A program made the position numbers and the translations under genes. Positions 50,739-59,277 of a DNA stretch of 64,000 nucleotides are shown one piece after another; within the stretch, counting starts at the first letter, position 1; every line of letters begins with the position of its first letter. The stretch comes from Flavobacterium hungaricum (GTDB taxonomy: Bacteria; Bacteroidota; Bacteroidia; Flavobacteriales; Flavobacteriaceae): positions 186,001 through 250,000 of the forward strand of contig NZ_PRDM01000004.1 of the NCBI RefSeq assembly GCF_015182285.1, in the 5' to 3' direction. The notes beneath the pieces are model-generated. The model was not told where the DNA came from, made no database searches, and worked only from the letters and a program-made list of their open reading frames with translations.

Positions 50739-51473
50739 ATGAAATTTTTAACTGCCGCAGCTTTTTTATTTATAACCCTAAATACCTTTTCTCAAACTAA
50801 AATGAGACCTGTAAACGAACTAACAAACACCAAAAACCTAGGCTGGAAAGATTTGCAGGAATGGTCAGGAAAAGCTTCAAACAAAATCGAAATACTGCCT
50901 GCCGACCCTCAAAAAGCCAAAGACGCACTATACCAGACACAAGTTACAACGGATTCTGCATTGGGAGCCGTAGTTTACAAAACCGGCGGTATCTTGGTAG
51001 ACGATGGCTGGATCAGAATTCTGGGTTCTGGAAATGCAAGACTAGACAGAACTCTGCCAGAATGGAATAAAGGAAAATCGTTTAAAGAATTTGGCGAAAA
51101 ACCAGGCTTTTTATTAGTTGCAGACGATGCTTTGGGCGGTTTTTTTATTTTAAACGGCGGCGCACTTGGCACAGATTTAGGAAAAATGTACTATCTCTCG
51201 CCAGATAACCTGCAATACGAAGCGCTGGATATTTCGTACTCCGAATTTTTATTATTCTGTTTTAATAACGATTTGAATAAGTTTTACGAAGGAAGCCGAT
51301 GGGAAAAATGGAGAGATGAAGTCTCTAAACTAAATGGGGATAAAGTTTTCAATTTTTACCCGTTTCTATGGACAGAAGAAGGTCAGGACATTAACAAAAC
51401 GGTTCGAAAAATAATTCCTGTTGAAGAACAATACGGTTTTAATATCGACATCAGAAAACAGATGGGACTTTAA
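50739..51473 (+). CDS. DUF2625-type exported protein
   Basis: The 244-residue product has a signal peptide (about 1-18, TFS-Q), followed by a body matching the DUF2625 family: MRPVNELTNTKNLGWKDLQEW, GILVDDGWIRILGSG and FFILNGGALGTDLGKMYYLSPD (short cores GWIRILGSG and LNGGALG). These proteins look like a compact non-enzymatic fold related to SMI1/KNR4-like proteins. The signal peptide places it outside the cytoplasm, which is uncommon for that fold. It is 27 bp after the DUF1801 gene. Confidence 0.72.
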   Translation: MKFLTAAAFLFITLNTFSQTKMRPVNELTNTKNLGWKDLQEWSGKASNKIEILPADPQKAKDALYQTQVTTDSALGAVVYKTGGILVDDGWIRILGSGNARLDRTLPEWNKGKSFKEFGEKPGFLLVADDALGGFFILNGGALGTDLGKMYYLSPDNLQYEALDISYSEFLLFCFNNDLNKFYEGSRWEKWRDEVSKLNGDKVFNFYPFLWTEEGQDINKTVRKIIPVEEQYGFNIDIRKQMGL

Positions 51474-51578
51474 AAAACACCGTAACAATTTATTTTTCAA
51501 ACAGATAAAAAGTAATTTTACTACTGACAAACTGTTGTCACGAAGTCATTTTATCTTTATAACAAAAATAAATAGGTT

Positions 51579-51959
51579 ATGGAAACTAAAGACGGAAAAT
51601 TGGCCGTTTATGCACCAAGCAGACAAGATTGGCGCAATTGGCTTACAGAAAACAGCCAGACCGAAAAATCGGTCTGGCTTATTTTATACCATAAAAAAAG
51701 TAAAACACCAAGCGTCAATTTAATCGAAGCTACAGAAGAAGCACTCTGTTTTGGGTGGATCGACAGCTTGTGTAAAAAACGAGACGCCGAAAGTTATTAT
51801 CTCACTTTTTCGCATCGCAACCCCAAAACCAGTAAATGGAGCAAACCCAATATCGAAAGAGCTGAACGCTTGATTCGGGAAAAATTAATGACCGAACACG
51901 GGCAGAAACTCATCGATCTGGCCAAAGAACAAGGCAAATGGATAACCGATATTCCGTAA
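51579..51959 (+). CDS. YdeI/OmpD-associated family protein, short form
   Basis: The 126-residue protein carries the N-terminal and central YdeI motifs: WRNWLTENSQTEKSVWLILYHKK, EEALCFGWIDSLCKK, YYLTFSHRNPKTSKWSKPN and RAERLIREKLMTEHGQKLI (short core FGWIDS). Family members are usually near 190 residues because of a C-terminal extension, which is missing here: the frame stops at 51959 and the sequence after it shows no continuation in any frame. It may be a naturally short variant or a truncated gene. Relatives are linked to bacteriocin or antimicrobial resistance, but no function is proven here. Confidence 0.78.
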   Translation: METKDGKLAVYAPSRQDWRNWLTENSQTEKSVWLILYHKKSKTPSVNLIEATEEALCFGWIDSLCKKRDAESYYLTFSHRNPKTSKWSKPNIERAERLIREKLMTEHGQKLIDLAKEQGKWITDIP

Positions 51960-52156
51960 TTCAAAACCTTTATCGATTTTAAGCATTATCATAGCGCTCC
52001 CTCTCTTTTTAAATGATAAATACCGCGACTGTTTTGGTTTTTGGCTTTGTTCGGATATAATAAAAATCGAAATATTTTTTAGACTTTTTTCCTACTAAAG
52101 AATGGTTTTAATTTGTAACTTTAAATAAAACAAATTATCTAAAAACACTCAAAACC

Positions 52157-52837
52157 ATGTTTAAACAAATTATCATTCTGCTATTTCTGTTTTTAGGTAA
52201 TGCCATTTCTGCTCAGGAAACCAGTTTTATTGCACCCGACTATAAGGCAATTCAAAAAGAAATAACCAATAAAAAATCTTCTTATTATTATCCTAAATTA
52301 ATGGATCGTTTAACCAAAAATGACACGCTGTTAACACTTGATGAGTTTCGTCATTTGTATTTCGGATACTTTTTTCAGCCCAAATACAATGCTTATTGGA
52401 AATCTCCAGACGAAGAAAAACTTATCGCGTTTTACAACAATGACAAACTGAGCACATCAGATTATGATCAAATCATCCAATTAATCAATCATTCGCTAAG
52501 CGATTTTCCTTTTGATCTAAAACAGCTCAACTATCTCGCCTATGTTTACCACCTAAAAGGAGACGAAACAGCTGCAAAAACGGCATCTTTTAAGTTTCAT
52601 AACATTATGAATGTGATTTTTTCTTCTGGTGACGGAAAACAATGCGAAACAGGATTTCATGTTTTGCTTGTTGAACATGAATACATCATGCTCCGTTTTT
52701 TTGAAATAGAGACCAAATCGCAGGCATTAACTGGTAATTGTAATTATTTCAGCTTAGAAAAAGGCAGATACAAAATAGACGGTATTTATTTTAATATCGA
52801 AAAAATGCTCGAAAACGAGAGAAAGTCTCTAAGATGA
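52157..52837 (+). CDS. DUF4919-type secreted protein
   Basis: The 226-residue protein has a signal peptide (about 1-19, ISA-Q) and matches DUF4919 of Bacteroidota: PDYKAIQKEI, SSYYYPKLMDRL, LTLDEFRHLYFGYFFQPKYNAYW, and a C-terminal FEIETKSQALTGNCNYFSLEKG (short cores FRHLYFGY and YYYPKLM). The middle part resembles a TPR-like repeat (LNYLAYVYHLKGDETAAKT). No activity is known. A 15-bp inverted repeat starts right after the stop. Confidence 0.75.
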   Translation: MFKQIIILLFLFLGNAISAQETSFIAPDYKAIQKEITNKKSSYYYPKLMDRLTKNDTLLTLDEFRHLYFGYFFQPKYNAYWKSPDEEKLIAFYNNDKLSTSDYDQIIQLINHSLSDFPFDLKQLNYLAYVYHLKGDETAAKTASFKFHNIMNVIFSSGDGKQCETGFHVLLVEHEYIMLRFFEIETKSQALTGNCNYFSLEKGRYKIDGIYFNIEKMLENERKSLR

Positions 52838-52959
52838 TTTTTTGCCGCGAAGGCGCGAAGGCAATGATTAAAGTTTTTTACAAAAAAATGATTTTTGATC
52901 TTTTGCAAACTTTTAAACCTTTAAAAAACGTTGTATCTCAGCTTCTTCGCGGCAAAAAA
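52838..52959. repeat. 15-bp inverted repeat TTTTTTGCCGCGAAG / CTTCGCGGCAAAAAA
   Basis: Perfect arms at 52838-52852 and 52945-52959 enclose about 90 bp of AT-rich DNA between two convergent genes. The GCCGCGAAG word also occurs twice upstream of truA (26455 and 26471). The element may terminate both transcripts or be a dispersed repeat. Confidence 0.6.
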
Positions 52960-52984
52960 ATGAACCTTTAAAAAAACTTGAGCC

Positions 52985-55492
52985 TTAGTACCTGAAAAAA
53001 AGCGCATTACTGAACAACAAAATACCGTTTTCCCAGAATCCTCTAAAAAGCGGATTGTCCATCATGTAAATTACATTTCCGTCGCCTCTTTTGTCAACTG
53101 CAAAAGTCACTGTTTCGGGAAGTTTTTTCTTGATATCATTTCCAACAAAACCATAACTCAAAAAGTTTTTCGGGATATACGCCACATTGATGGCATTTTT
53201 TAAAAGTGAAAACGATCTTTCGTTGGTTTTTAAACTATAGTACGTGTTTCCTAAACCAAAAGCCATTGGATACGTCTTGTCTAATTTGTTCTCGATTATC
53301 GCACCAGGGATGGTACCCGAGATTTCTCTTCGTTCTGAACCTTCAAAGTCTAAAAAGCGTTTTTTAAGTTCGATTTCTTTTTGTTCTTTCTCCGATTTTT
53401 CTTTGTCTTCTTTACTCGCAAACATACTCAAGGCATAACCCTCGCGATCCTGAAACAACGAAATGGCGCTGCTCATCGCGATTACTTTTCCTCCGTTTTT
53501 AATCCATTCGTCGATTTGTTTTTTCTGGTCTTCAGAAAAATCATAAGAACCGTCAGAAAGTATCAAAGTATTGTAGTTGTATAATTTAACACGATTGAAA
53601 TTGGTAGTTTCTACAATACTTACGGGATATTTAACAACTTCATCCAGATAATGCCAATTGGCTCCAAATTCTGTCGAAACAATTCCTTTTCCAGAAAGCA
53701 TTAAGATTTTTGGCGCTTTTAAAAGCACAAAATTTTCTCCTCCAATATCTTTAGAATTGGTAGAAAATCCAGTTGAGATAAAGCTGTAATCCGATTTAAT
53801 TTTAATGATTTCGCTGACCGTTTTTTCAAAATCAGCAATTTTGGGATTATCTGCACGGCTAATAATTAAGCCTCCAGGTTCGATTGTTAAAGTTCCGAAA
53901 ACGGCTTTTTTCATTGCCGAACGCACTTTTATTTCCGCCTGGTGCAAAGAAGAAACCACCTGAGCCGAAACCCTGCTGTTCCAAGGCACATAAAAAGCAT
54001 AAACACTTTCTGGAATATTTTTAGGAGCGATTTCAATAGAAGCTTTCGTTTTTAGCGAAAGTGCATTTTTGACAGCATAACCTTCAATTCCATACGCCAA
54101 TGGCAAAGCCCAAGCCGTTATATCATATGACAAACTATCATTTAGTTTTTGATTGGGCTCAAACAAAACCTGTGCTAAAACAGATCTCGGCTGGTCTGCT
54201 TTTATGATTAAATCGTTGGGTTCAATTTTAAAACTTTCGTTTTTCTTGTTTTGATAATGAAAACCCGAAGCACTGGTAGCTGCATCGGCATAGCTAAATT
54301 CGATGTCATTCTTTTTTAGTAATTCCGCCAATTGTTCTGCTTTTGCATTGTTCTTTAAAACATACATCGTGTAAATTCCTTTGGCTTTTTTTCGTGCGTT
54401 TGCATGAAAATCCCTAAAACCTTTTAACAAAACCTCTTTTTGCGAAGCGGCGCTTTCTACCACTGTCAATACCGCTGTGGCATGATGTGTCAAACGGTCT
54501 TTTATAGTAACGTTTGCGCCGTTTTCCATCGTCACTTCACGGCCGGCTCCTATACCGCCCTGCTCTAATGTTAATCCGACGGCACCATTGTAAGTTGGAT
54601 AAGTATCTCCATAACTTGGATAAAACAGATCAAAACGTTCTCTGGTATTGTACATCCAGTTTTGTTTGTCAAATTGCTGCGAAATATTTTTACCTAAAAC
54701 ATTGTGAAAATCCTTTTGATACTGTTCTATAAACTCATGAAGCGGTTCTGCTGCGGGCGGAAAAAAGTATGGCGAATTGTAACTCATTTCATGCACATCG
54801 GTGTGCACCTGAGGCATCCATTGGTTGTATAATTTTAAACGCTGCTGCGATTCGGCTTGTGTCTGCCACGCCCAATCTCTGTTCAAATCAAAAAGATAAT
54901 GATTGTATCGGCCTCCCGGCCAGACTTCCATATGTTCGCGGTCGTATAAACCAGGATGTGTTTTTTTTCCTGAGATTTCCCTAAGCCAGTTTCCGTAACG
55001 CGAATAGCCGTCGGGATTAATACAAGGGTCTAAAACGACAACCGTATTTTTAAGCCATTGTTTGGTCTTCTCATTCGACGGATTTAAAAGTTCATATGCA
55101 ACCGTCATGGCACTTTCTGTACCTGCAAATTCATTTCCATGAACATTAAAACTCAGCCACACTATAATTTTATCTCCAACAGCAGTATTCTTAGCTGTAG
55201 AAAGTCCGATTGAAGCCAGATTATTGTTTCGGATTTCTTCTAGGTTTTCCAAATTTTCGGGAGCAGAAATAAAGTAAACATTCAAATCACGCTGTTCATT
55301 GGTTAAACCGTACTGCTGCTTTTTGATCAATTTCGAATTCTCTGTCAGGTATTTAAAATAATCCTCCACTTGATGGTAATAACTGATCTGTTTTCCGTAA
55401 TTCGGAATAAATTCTGAAGGTGATTTTAGCTGTGCTGCGGCAGTAATGGAAGTCGCTATAAACAATAACGCTGTGTAAAAGTTTTTTGTCAT
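52985..55492 (-). CDS. Secreted M14-family zinc carboxypeptidase
   Basis: The 835-residue protein has a signal peptide (about 1-20, AAA-Q) and an N-terminal M14 domain with the first zinc ligands H118 and E121 in NVHGNEFAGTES, then LDPCINPDGYSRYGNW and the later HTDVHEM, which supplies the third histidine. A long C-terminal part (about 390-835) includes a segment with a FlhB-like or DUF-type alpha/beta look (LYNYNTLILSDGSYDFSEDQ). It releases C-terminal amino acids or cleaves peptidoglycan-type peptides outside the cytoplasm; the substrate is unknown. It is divergent from the DinB gene with only 77 bp between. Confidence 0.9.
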   Translation of the reverse strand: MTKNFYTALLFIATSITAAAQLKSPSEFIPNYGKQISYYHQVEDYFKYLTENSKLIKKQQYGLTNEQRDLNVYFISAPENLENLEEIRNNNLASIGLSTAKNTAVGDKIIVWLSFNVHGNEFAGTESAMTVAYELLNPSNEKTKQWLKNTVVVLDPCINPDGYSRYGNWLREISGKKTHPGLYDREHMEVWPGGRYNHYLFDLNRDWAWQTQAESQQRLKLYNQWMPQVHTDVHEMSYNSPYFFPPAAEPLHEFIEQYQKDFHNVLGKNISQQFDKQNWMYNTRERFDLFYPSYGDTYPTYNGAVGLTLEQGGIGAGREVTMENGANVTIKDRLTHHATAVLTVVESAASQKEVLLKGFRDFHANARKKAKGIYTMYVLKNNAKAEQLAELLKKNDIEFSYADAATSASGFHYQNKKNESFKIEPNDLIIKADQPRSVLAQVLFEPNQKLNDSLSYDITAWALPLAYGIEGYAVKNALSLKTKASIEIAPKNIPESVYAFYVPWNSRVSAQVVSSLHQAEIKVRSAMKKAVFGTLTIEPGGLIISRADNPKIADFEKTVSEIIKIKSDYSFISTGFSTNSKDIGGENFVLLKAPKILMLSGKGIVSTEFGANWHYLDEVVKYPVSIVETTNFNRVKLYNYNTLILSDGSYDFSEDQKKQIDEWIKNGGKVIAMSSAISLFQDREGYALSMFASKEDKEKSEKEQKEIELKKRFLDFEGSERREISGTIPGAIIENKLDKTYPMAFGLGNTYYSLKTNERSFSLLKNAINVAYIPKNFLSYGFVGNDIKKKLPETVTFAVDKRGDGNVIYMMDNPLFRGFWENGILLFSNALFFRY

Positions 55493-55569
55493 AATTGGAA
55501 TTGGTTTGCAGTTGGTTAAAAATAAGAATTAACTTTATATGATTTTAAATTCCTGTTAAATATTAATTT

Positions 55570-56061
55570 ATGGACCAATCCTTAAAAAAAATACTGTGGA
55601 AACAATTTGGAGCAAGCATTGACATGCTCCAAAATGCTGTAAAATTTTGTCCTGAATCGTTTTGGGATACCGAGCGGCAATTTGGCTATAATGCTTTTCA
55701 TTGTGTCTTTTTTCTCGATTATTACCTTACACTCAATCCCGCAGGGTTTACTCCTCCCCATCCTTTTTCTTTATCTGAATTTGAAGATCGGCTTCCTGAA
55801 AGAATTTACACCAAAACAGAAGTTCTTGATTATCTGCAATTTTGCCGTGAAAAATGCAAAAACTTAATTGCCAATATGACCGATGAAATTTACAACAGCA
55901 ATTGGGAGAATGAATCGAAAACCATGCGCTATAATATGGTTGAAATACTGCTTTACAATATGCGGCATGTGCAGCATCATGCGGCACAGCTTAATTTACT
56001 ATTGCGAGAAAATATAAACGACGCCCCTCATTGGATTCGTCATGCAAAAGATACTATCTAA
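55570..56061 (+). CDS. DinB-family four-helix metal-binding protein
   Basis: The 163-residue protein has the DinB layout: a helix with FGYNAFHCVFFLDYYL carrying H44, and a late helix with MRHVQHHAAQLNLLL supplying two more histidines, the usual triad for a metal ion. DinB proteins may act as thiol-dependent transferases; the substrate is unknown. It is followed after 11 bp by a flavodoxin-fold oxidoreductase gene. Confidence 0.88.
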   Translation: MDQSLKKILWKQFGASIDMLQNAVKFCPESFWDTERQFGYNAFHCVFFLDYYLTLNPAGFTPPHPFSLSEFEDRLPERIYTKTEVLDYLQFCREKCKNLIANMTDEIYNSNWENESKTMRYNMVEILLYNMRHVQHHAAQLNLLLRENINDAPHWIRHAKDTI

Positions 56062-56072
56062 TTTTTACCTCT

Positions 56073-56684
56073 ATGAATATTTTAATTGTTTACGCACATC
56101 CAAGTAAAAAGTCTTATACTTTTCAGGTTTTAGAACGACTAAAATCTGTTTTAAAAGCCGAAAATTTTGACATCGAAATCTCCGATTTATATGCTCAGAA
56201 TTTTCAAAGTGATTTGTCTGAATCCGAATACGAACGCGAAGGTTTTGCCAAAACTGAACTCCCTGCTCCTGCAGACGTTTTACTTGAGCAAGAAAAAATA
56301 GAAAGAGCCGACTGCATCATTTTTCTTTACCCTGTCTGGTGGAGCGACTGTCCGGCAAAATTAAAAGGCTGGTTTGACCGCGTATACTCTGTGGGATATG
56401 CTTATGGACAAACTGAAACTTCCAAAAAAATGAAAACTATTCCGCTTGGATTGGTTATTTGTACTGCCGGCCATCCAAACGAATTTCTTAACGAAACCGA
56501 AATTGCACCAAGTATGGTAAAAATAATGCTGGAAGATCGTCTTGGAAAACGTTTTGAAGAAAAAGAAATGATTATTCTGGGCGGTACTTTAGACCTGGAA
56601 AATGTAATGCCAACACATTTTCAGGTAATCGATAAAATTCCGGAGAAAATAAAATCATTAAACGAAGAATTTTATGACGTTTAA
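56073..56684 (+). CDS. NAD(P)H oxidoreductase, NQO/KefF flavodoxin-fold family
   Basis: The start is ATG 56073 (MNILIVYAHPSKKSYTF); an upstream in-frame ATG at 56031 lies inside the previous gene. The 203-residue protein has the NQO/KefF motifs YAHP and IIFLYPVWWSDCPAKLKGWFDRVYS (short core YPVWWSDCPAKLKGWFDR), typical of FMN- or FAD-binding quinone reductases. It is 11 bp after the DinB gene and may be cotranscribed. Quinone, azo or general redox substrates are possible. Confidence 0.9.
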   Translation: MNILIVYAHPSKKSYTFQVLERLKSVLKAENFDIEISDLYAQNFQSDLSESEYEREGFAKTELPAPADVLLEQEKIERADCIIFLYPVWWSDCPAKLKGWFDRVYSVGYAYGQTETSKKMKTIPLGLVICTAGHPNEFLNETEIAPSMVKIMLEDRLGKRFEEKEMIILGGTLDLENVMPTHFQVIDKIPEKIKSLNEEFYDV

Positions 56685-56727
56685 TTTCTATTTTTATCGA
56701 AAATATTTAACCCATTAATTATACCAA

Positions 56728-57168
56728 ATGCTGCCAGAGGAAACAATAGACAAATCAGTTTTTGAAGAAATTCCAACAGAAAAAATTTATTCCGAAAATG
56801 CCATTAGAGTAGGAACCTTCTTAGCTGGCCCTCTTGTTGCGGGTTATTGCATTTCAGAAAATTTTAAAGTTTTTAATGATTTAGAGAAAGCAAAAAAGAC
56901 ATGGCTTTTTACTATTCTTCTTTCTGTACTAATCATTGTATTGGCGTGTTTATTACCAGAAAATATTCCGAGCTTTATTTTTCCTATTATATATGTTTCA
57001 ATTACTTCTTATTTCCTAAAAACATACCAAGAAAAAGAGATTCAGAAACATCTTAGCAATGGCGGCGAAACGCATGGCGGATGGAGAGTTTTTGTAATTG
57101 GTCTCCTAAGTGTTTTAGTTCTTTTTTCAGTCGTTTTAAGCTTCGTAATGCTGGCAGATTATGTTTAA
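56728..57168 (+). CDS. Small three-helix membrane protein, 146 aa
   Basis: The 146-residue product has three hydrophobic segments (about 65-85, 88-105 and 118-143) after a soluble N-terminal part, with the short loop SNGGETHGGWRVF before the last helix. I do not recognise the family. It overlaps the next gene by 8 bp (ATGTTTAA), which indicates translational coupling, so both proteins may form a complex. Confidence 0.7.
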   Translation: MLPEETIDKSVFEEIPTEKIYSENAIRVGTFLAGPLVAGYCISENFKVFNDLEKAKKTWLFTILLSVLIIVLACLLPENIPSFIFPIIYVSITSYFLKTYQEKEIQKHLSNGGETHGGWRVFVIGLLSVLVLFSVVLSFVMLADYV

Positions 57169-57604
57169 TCTACAGAAAATTAAAATTTATCATGTATTCT
57201 GGATTGTTTCTTTACTAATAATTGTAATTGCATTGCTTCTTGGCAAAGAAGCAACCGTTGATGTCAATATCCATGATACGTATTTCGTTTTAGGTAATTA
57301 CGATTTCGCCATTATTTTGTTTTTCGCTTATTTTATAACAGGACTTGGATATTGGCTGGTTCAGAAAAAATTAAATAAGCGTCTGGTTAACTATTTGGTT
57401 ATAATACATTCTGTTATTTTAATTGGAAGTTTTGTATTGTATTGGGGCGTTTTCTTTTATACTAAACTTTTTATTCACAGTGATTTTCCTCTGTATGATG
57501 GTTACTTGACATTAAATACAATTTTAGTTATCGCCTTTTTAGTTATAATTTTTATAGCAACACCCATTTATATTATCAATTTATTGATTGGATTATTTAG
57601 GTAA
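57161..57604 (+). CDS. Small membrane protein with cytochrome-oxidase-like HDTYFV motif
   Basis: This 147-residue protein has four hydrophobic segments. After the first helix it carries VNIHDTYFVLGNYDFAI (H38 in HDTYFV), strikingly like the HDTYYVVAHFHYV loop-helix of heme-copper oxidase subunit I. The two heme- and copper-binding histidines of that motif are replaced (NYD instead of HFH), so it cannot work as an oxidase subunit. It may be a distant structural relative or a convergent sequence. It overlaps the preceding gene by 8 bp. Confidence 0.72.
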   Translation: MFNLQKIKIYHVFWIVSLLIIVIALLLGKEATVDVNIHDTYFVLGNYDFAIILFFAYFITGLGYWLVQKKLNKRLVNYLVIIHSVILIGSFVLYWGVFFYTKLFIHSDFPLYDGYLTLNTILVIAFLVIIFIATPIYIINLLIGLFR

Positions 57605-57721
57605 GAGTACAATTCATCAAATATATTTGTCTGAAATCCCCCTTTTATTTGTCTCTTAAATACCTGATGAATTGACTATTAAAAGGTAATTTTGTTGTAC
57701 TAACTTTTTAAATCTTTAAAA

Positions 57722-58207
57722 ATGAGTGCACAAGATTTTACTACAACCCTACTAGTTGACCAATCTCCCGAAATTGTTTTTAAAGCCATACAAAATGTAC
57801 GCGGCTGGTGGTCGGAAGAAATTGAAGGAAATACAGCAAATCTAAATGATGAATTTAACTATCATTATGAAGAGGTGCATCGCTGTAAAATAAAATTGAT
57901 AGAAGTTATCCAAAACCAGAAAATCGTCTGGCTGATTGAAGAAAATTATTTTAGTTTTACTAAAGACGATACGGAATGGACGAATACCAAAGCCGTTTTT
58001 GAAATTTCTAAAAAAGATACTAAAACAGAATTGACTTTTACACATATTGGTTTGGTTCCAGAATACGAATGCTATGAAGTCTGCAAATCGGGCTGGACCA
58101 ATTACATACAGAACAGTTTAAAAAAACTAATCACAACAGGCAAAGGCGAACCCAACGCCAGCGGAAAACCACAAACAGCAGCCGAAAGAAAACTATCCAA
58201 AAAATAA
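57722..58207 (+). CDS. SRPBCC/AHSA1-family protein
   Basis: The 161-residue protein has an SRPBCC (START-like) fold signature: TTLLVDQSPEIVFKAIQNVRGWWSEE near the N-terminus (core VRGWWSEEIEG) and TELTFTHIGLVPEYECYEVC near the C-terminus, ending in a basic tail. Members bind hydrophobic ligands or act as Hsp90 co-chaperone-like proteins; the role is unknown. An exact TAnnTTTG box (TAATTTTG, 57687-57694) lies 28 bp upstream, but no -33 TTTG is at the expected spacing. Confidence 0.87.
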   Translation: MSAQDFTTTLLVDQSPEIVFKAIQNVRGWWSEEIEGNTANLNDEFNYHYEEVHRCKIKLIEVIQNQKIVWLIEENYFSFTKDDTEWTNTKAVFEISKKDTKTELTFTHIGLVPEYECYEVCKSGWTNYIQNSLKKLITTGKGEPNASGKPQTAAERKLSKK

Positions 58208-58368
58208 CATTAAGTCATTTTAAGATTAACAAGAGTTACGTTATCTATTAATCATCAAATTAACGAATTGGCTTTAAGTATCTTTTTTTGGCTAACACAA
58301 TAATAGATTTGGCTAAATTAAATCTGCAGATCTAAAGCAATTTTGTACTAATCTAAAAAGTACAAAAA

Positions 58369-59262
58369 ATGAAAATTACAATCACAGGTTCTTTAGGGAA
58401 CATCAGTAAGCCATTAACAGAGGAGTTAGTGCAAAAAGGTCATATTGTTTCAGTAATAACAAGCAGTGCCGAAAGAGAAAACGAAATCGAAAAAATAGGC
58501 GCAAAAGCACTGATCGGTTCTGTAAACGATTTAGATTTTCTCACCGAGGCTTTTACTGGTGCAGACGCTGTTTATTGCATGATTCCGCGTGCCAATTATT
58601 TTGATCTAAATCTTGATTTAGATACTTTTACACGTAAAATCGGAAATAATTATGCCAAAGCCATCGAAAAATCGGGTGTAAAACGCGTTGTTTTTTTAAG
58701 CAGTATTGGAGCCCATTTAGAAAAAAACTCTGGAATTATTCAGCGATATAATGAAATCGAAAGCATTTTGGAGCAGCTTTCAGATGTTTCGATTACCTTT
58801 ATGCGTCCAACTTCGTTTTTCTATAATCTCGAGGCCTATATACCGATGATAAAAAATTCAGGAAGTATATTTGCCAATTACGGCGCCGGCGAATTGATTC
58901 CGTGGGTTTCTCCGTTAGATATTGCAGCAGCTGCTGCAGAGGAACTTACGGCTCCATTAAACGGAAAAAAAATACGTTACGTATCAAGCGAGGAATTAAC
59001 AGGAAACGAGTCGGCTGCAATTTTGGGCGCAGCGATTGGAAAACCAGATTTAAAATGGGTTCTAGTAAGCGACGAACAGGTTTTGGAAGGATTGATTAAT
59101 GCTGGAATGCAGCCAAAAATCGCCCAAGGCTTAGTCGAAATGTACGCAGGACTTTACAACGGATTGTTAGGTGAAGATTATTATCAAAACCGACCAGCCG
59201 AAATGGGAAAAACAAAGCTGGCAGCTTATGCAAAAGATTTTGCTGCAAAATACAATCAGTAA
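58369..59262 (+). CDS. NmrA/SDR-type NAD(P)-binding protein
   Basis: The 297-residue protein begins KITITGSLGNISKPLTEEL, a Rossmann-type start in which the usual GxxGxxG spacing reads GSLGNIS, so cofactor binding may be atypical. VYCMIPRANYFDLNLDL, VVFLSSIGAHLEKNSG and FMRPTSFFYNLE fit NmrA-like proteins. An AraC-family regulator follows after 15 bp. The pair mirrors the AraC/NmrA pair at 42174-43965 in reversed order. Confidence 0.86.
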   Translation: MKITITGSLGNISKPLTEELVQKGHIVSVITSSAERENEIEKIGAKALIGSVNDLDFLTEAFTGADAVYCMIPRANYFDLNLDLDTFTRKIGNNYAKAIEKSGVKRVVFLSSIGAHLEKNSGIIQRYNEIESILEQLSDVSITFMRPTSFFYNLEAYIPMIKNSGSIFANYGAGELIPWVSPLDIAAAAAEELTAPLNGKKIRYVSSEELTGNESAAILGAAIGKPDLKWVLVSDEQVLEGLINAGMQPKIAQGLVEMYAGLYNGLLGEDYYQNRPAEMGKTKLAAYAKDFAAKYNQ

Positions 59263-59277
59263 TTAGTAACTACTTCT

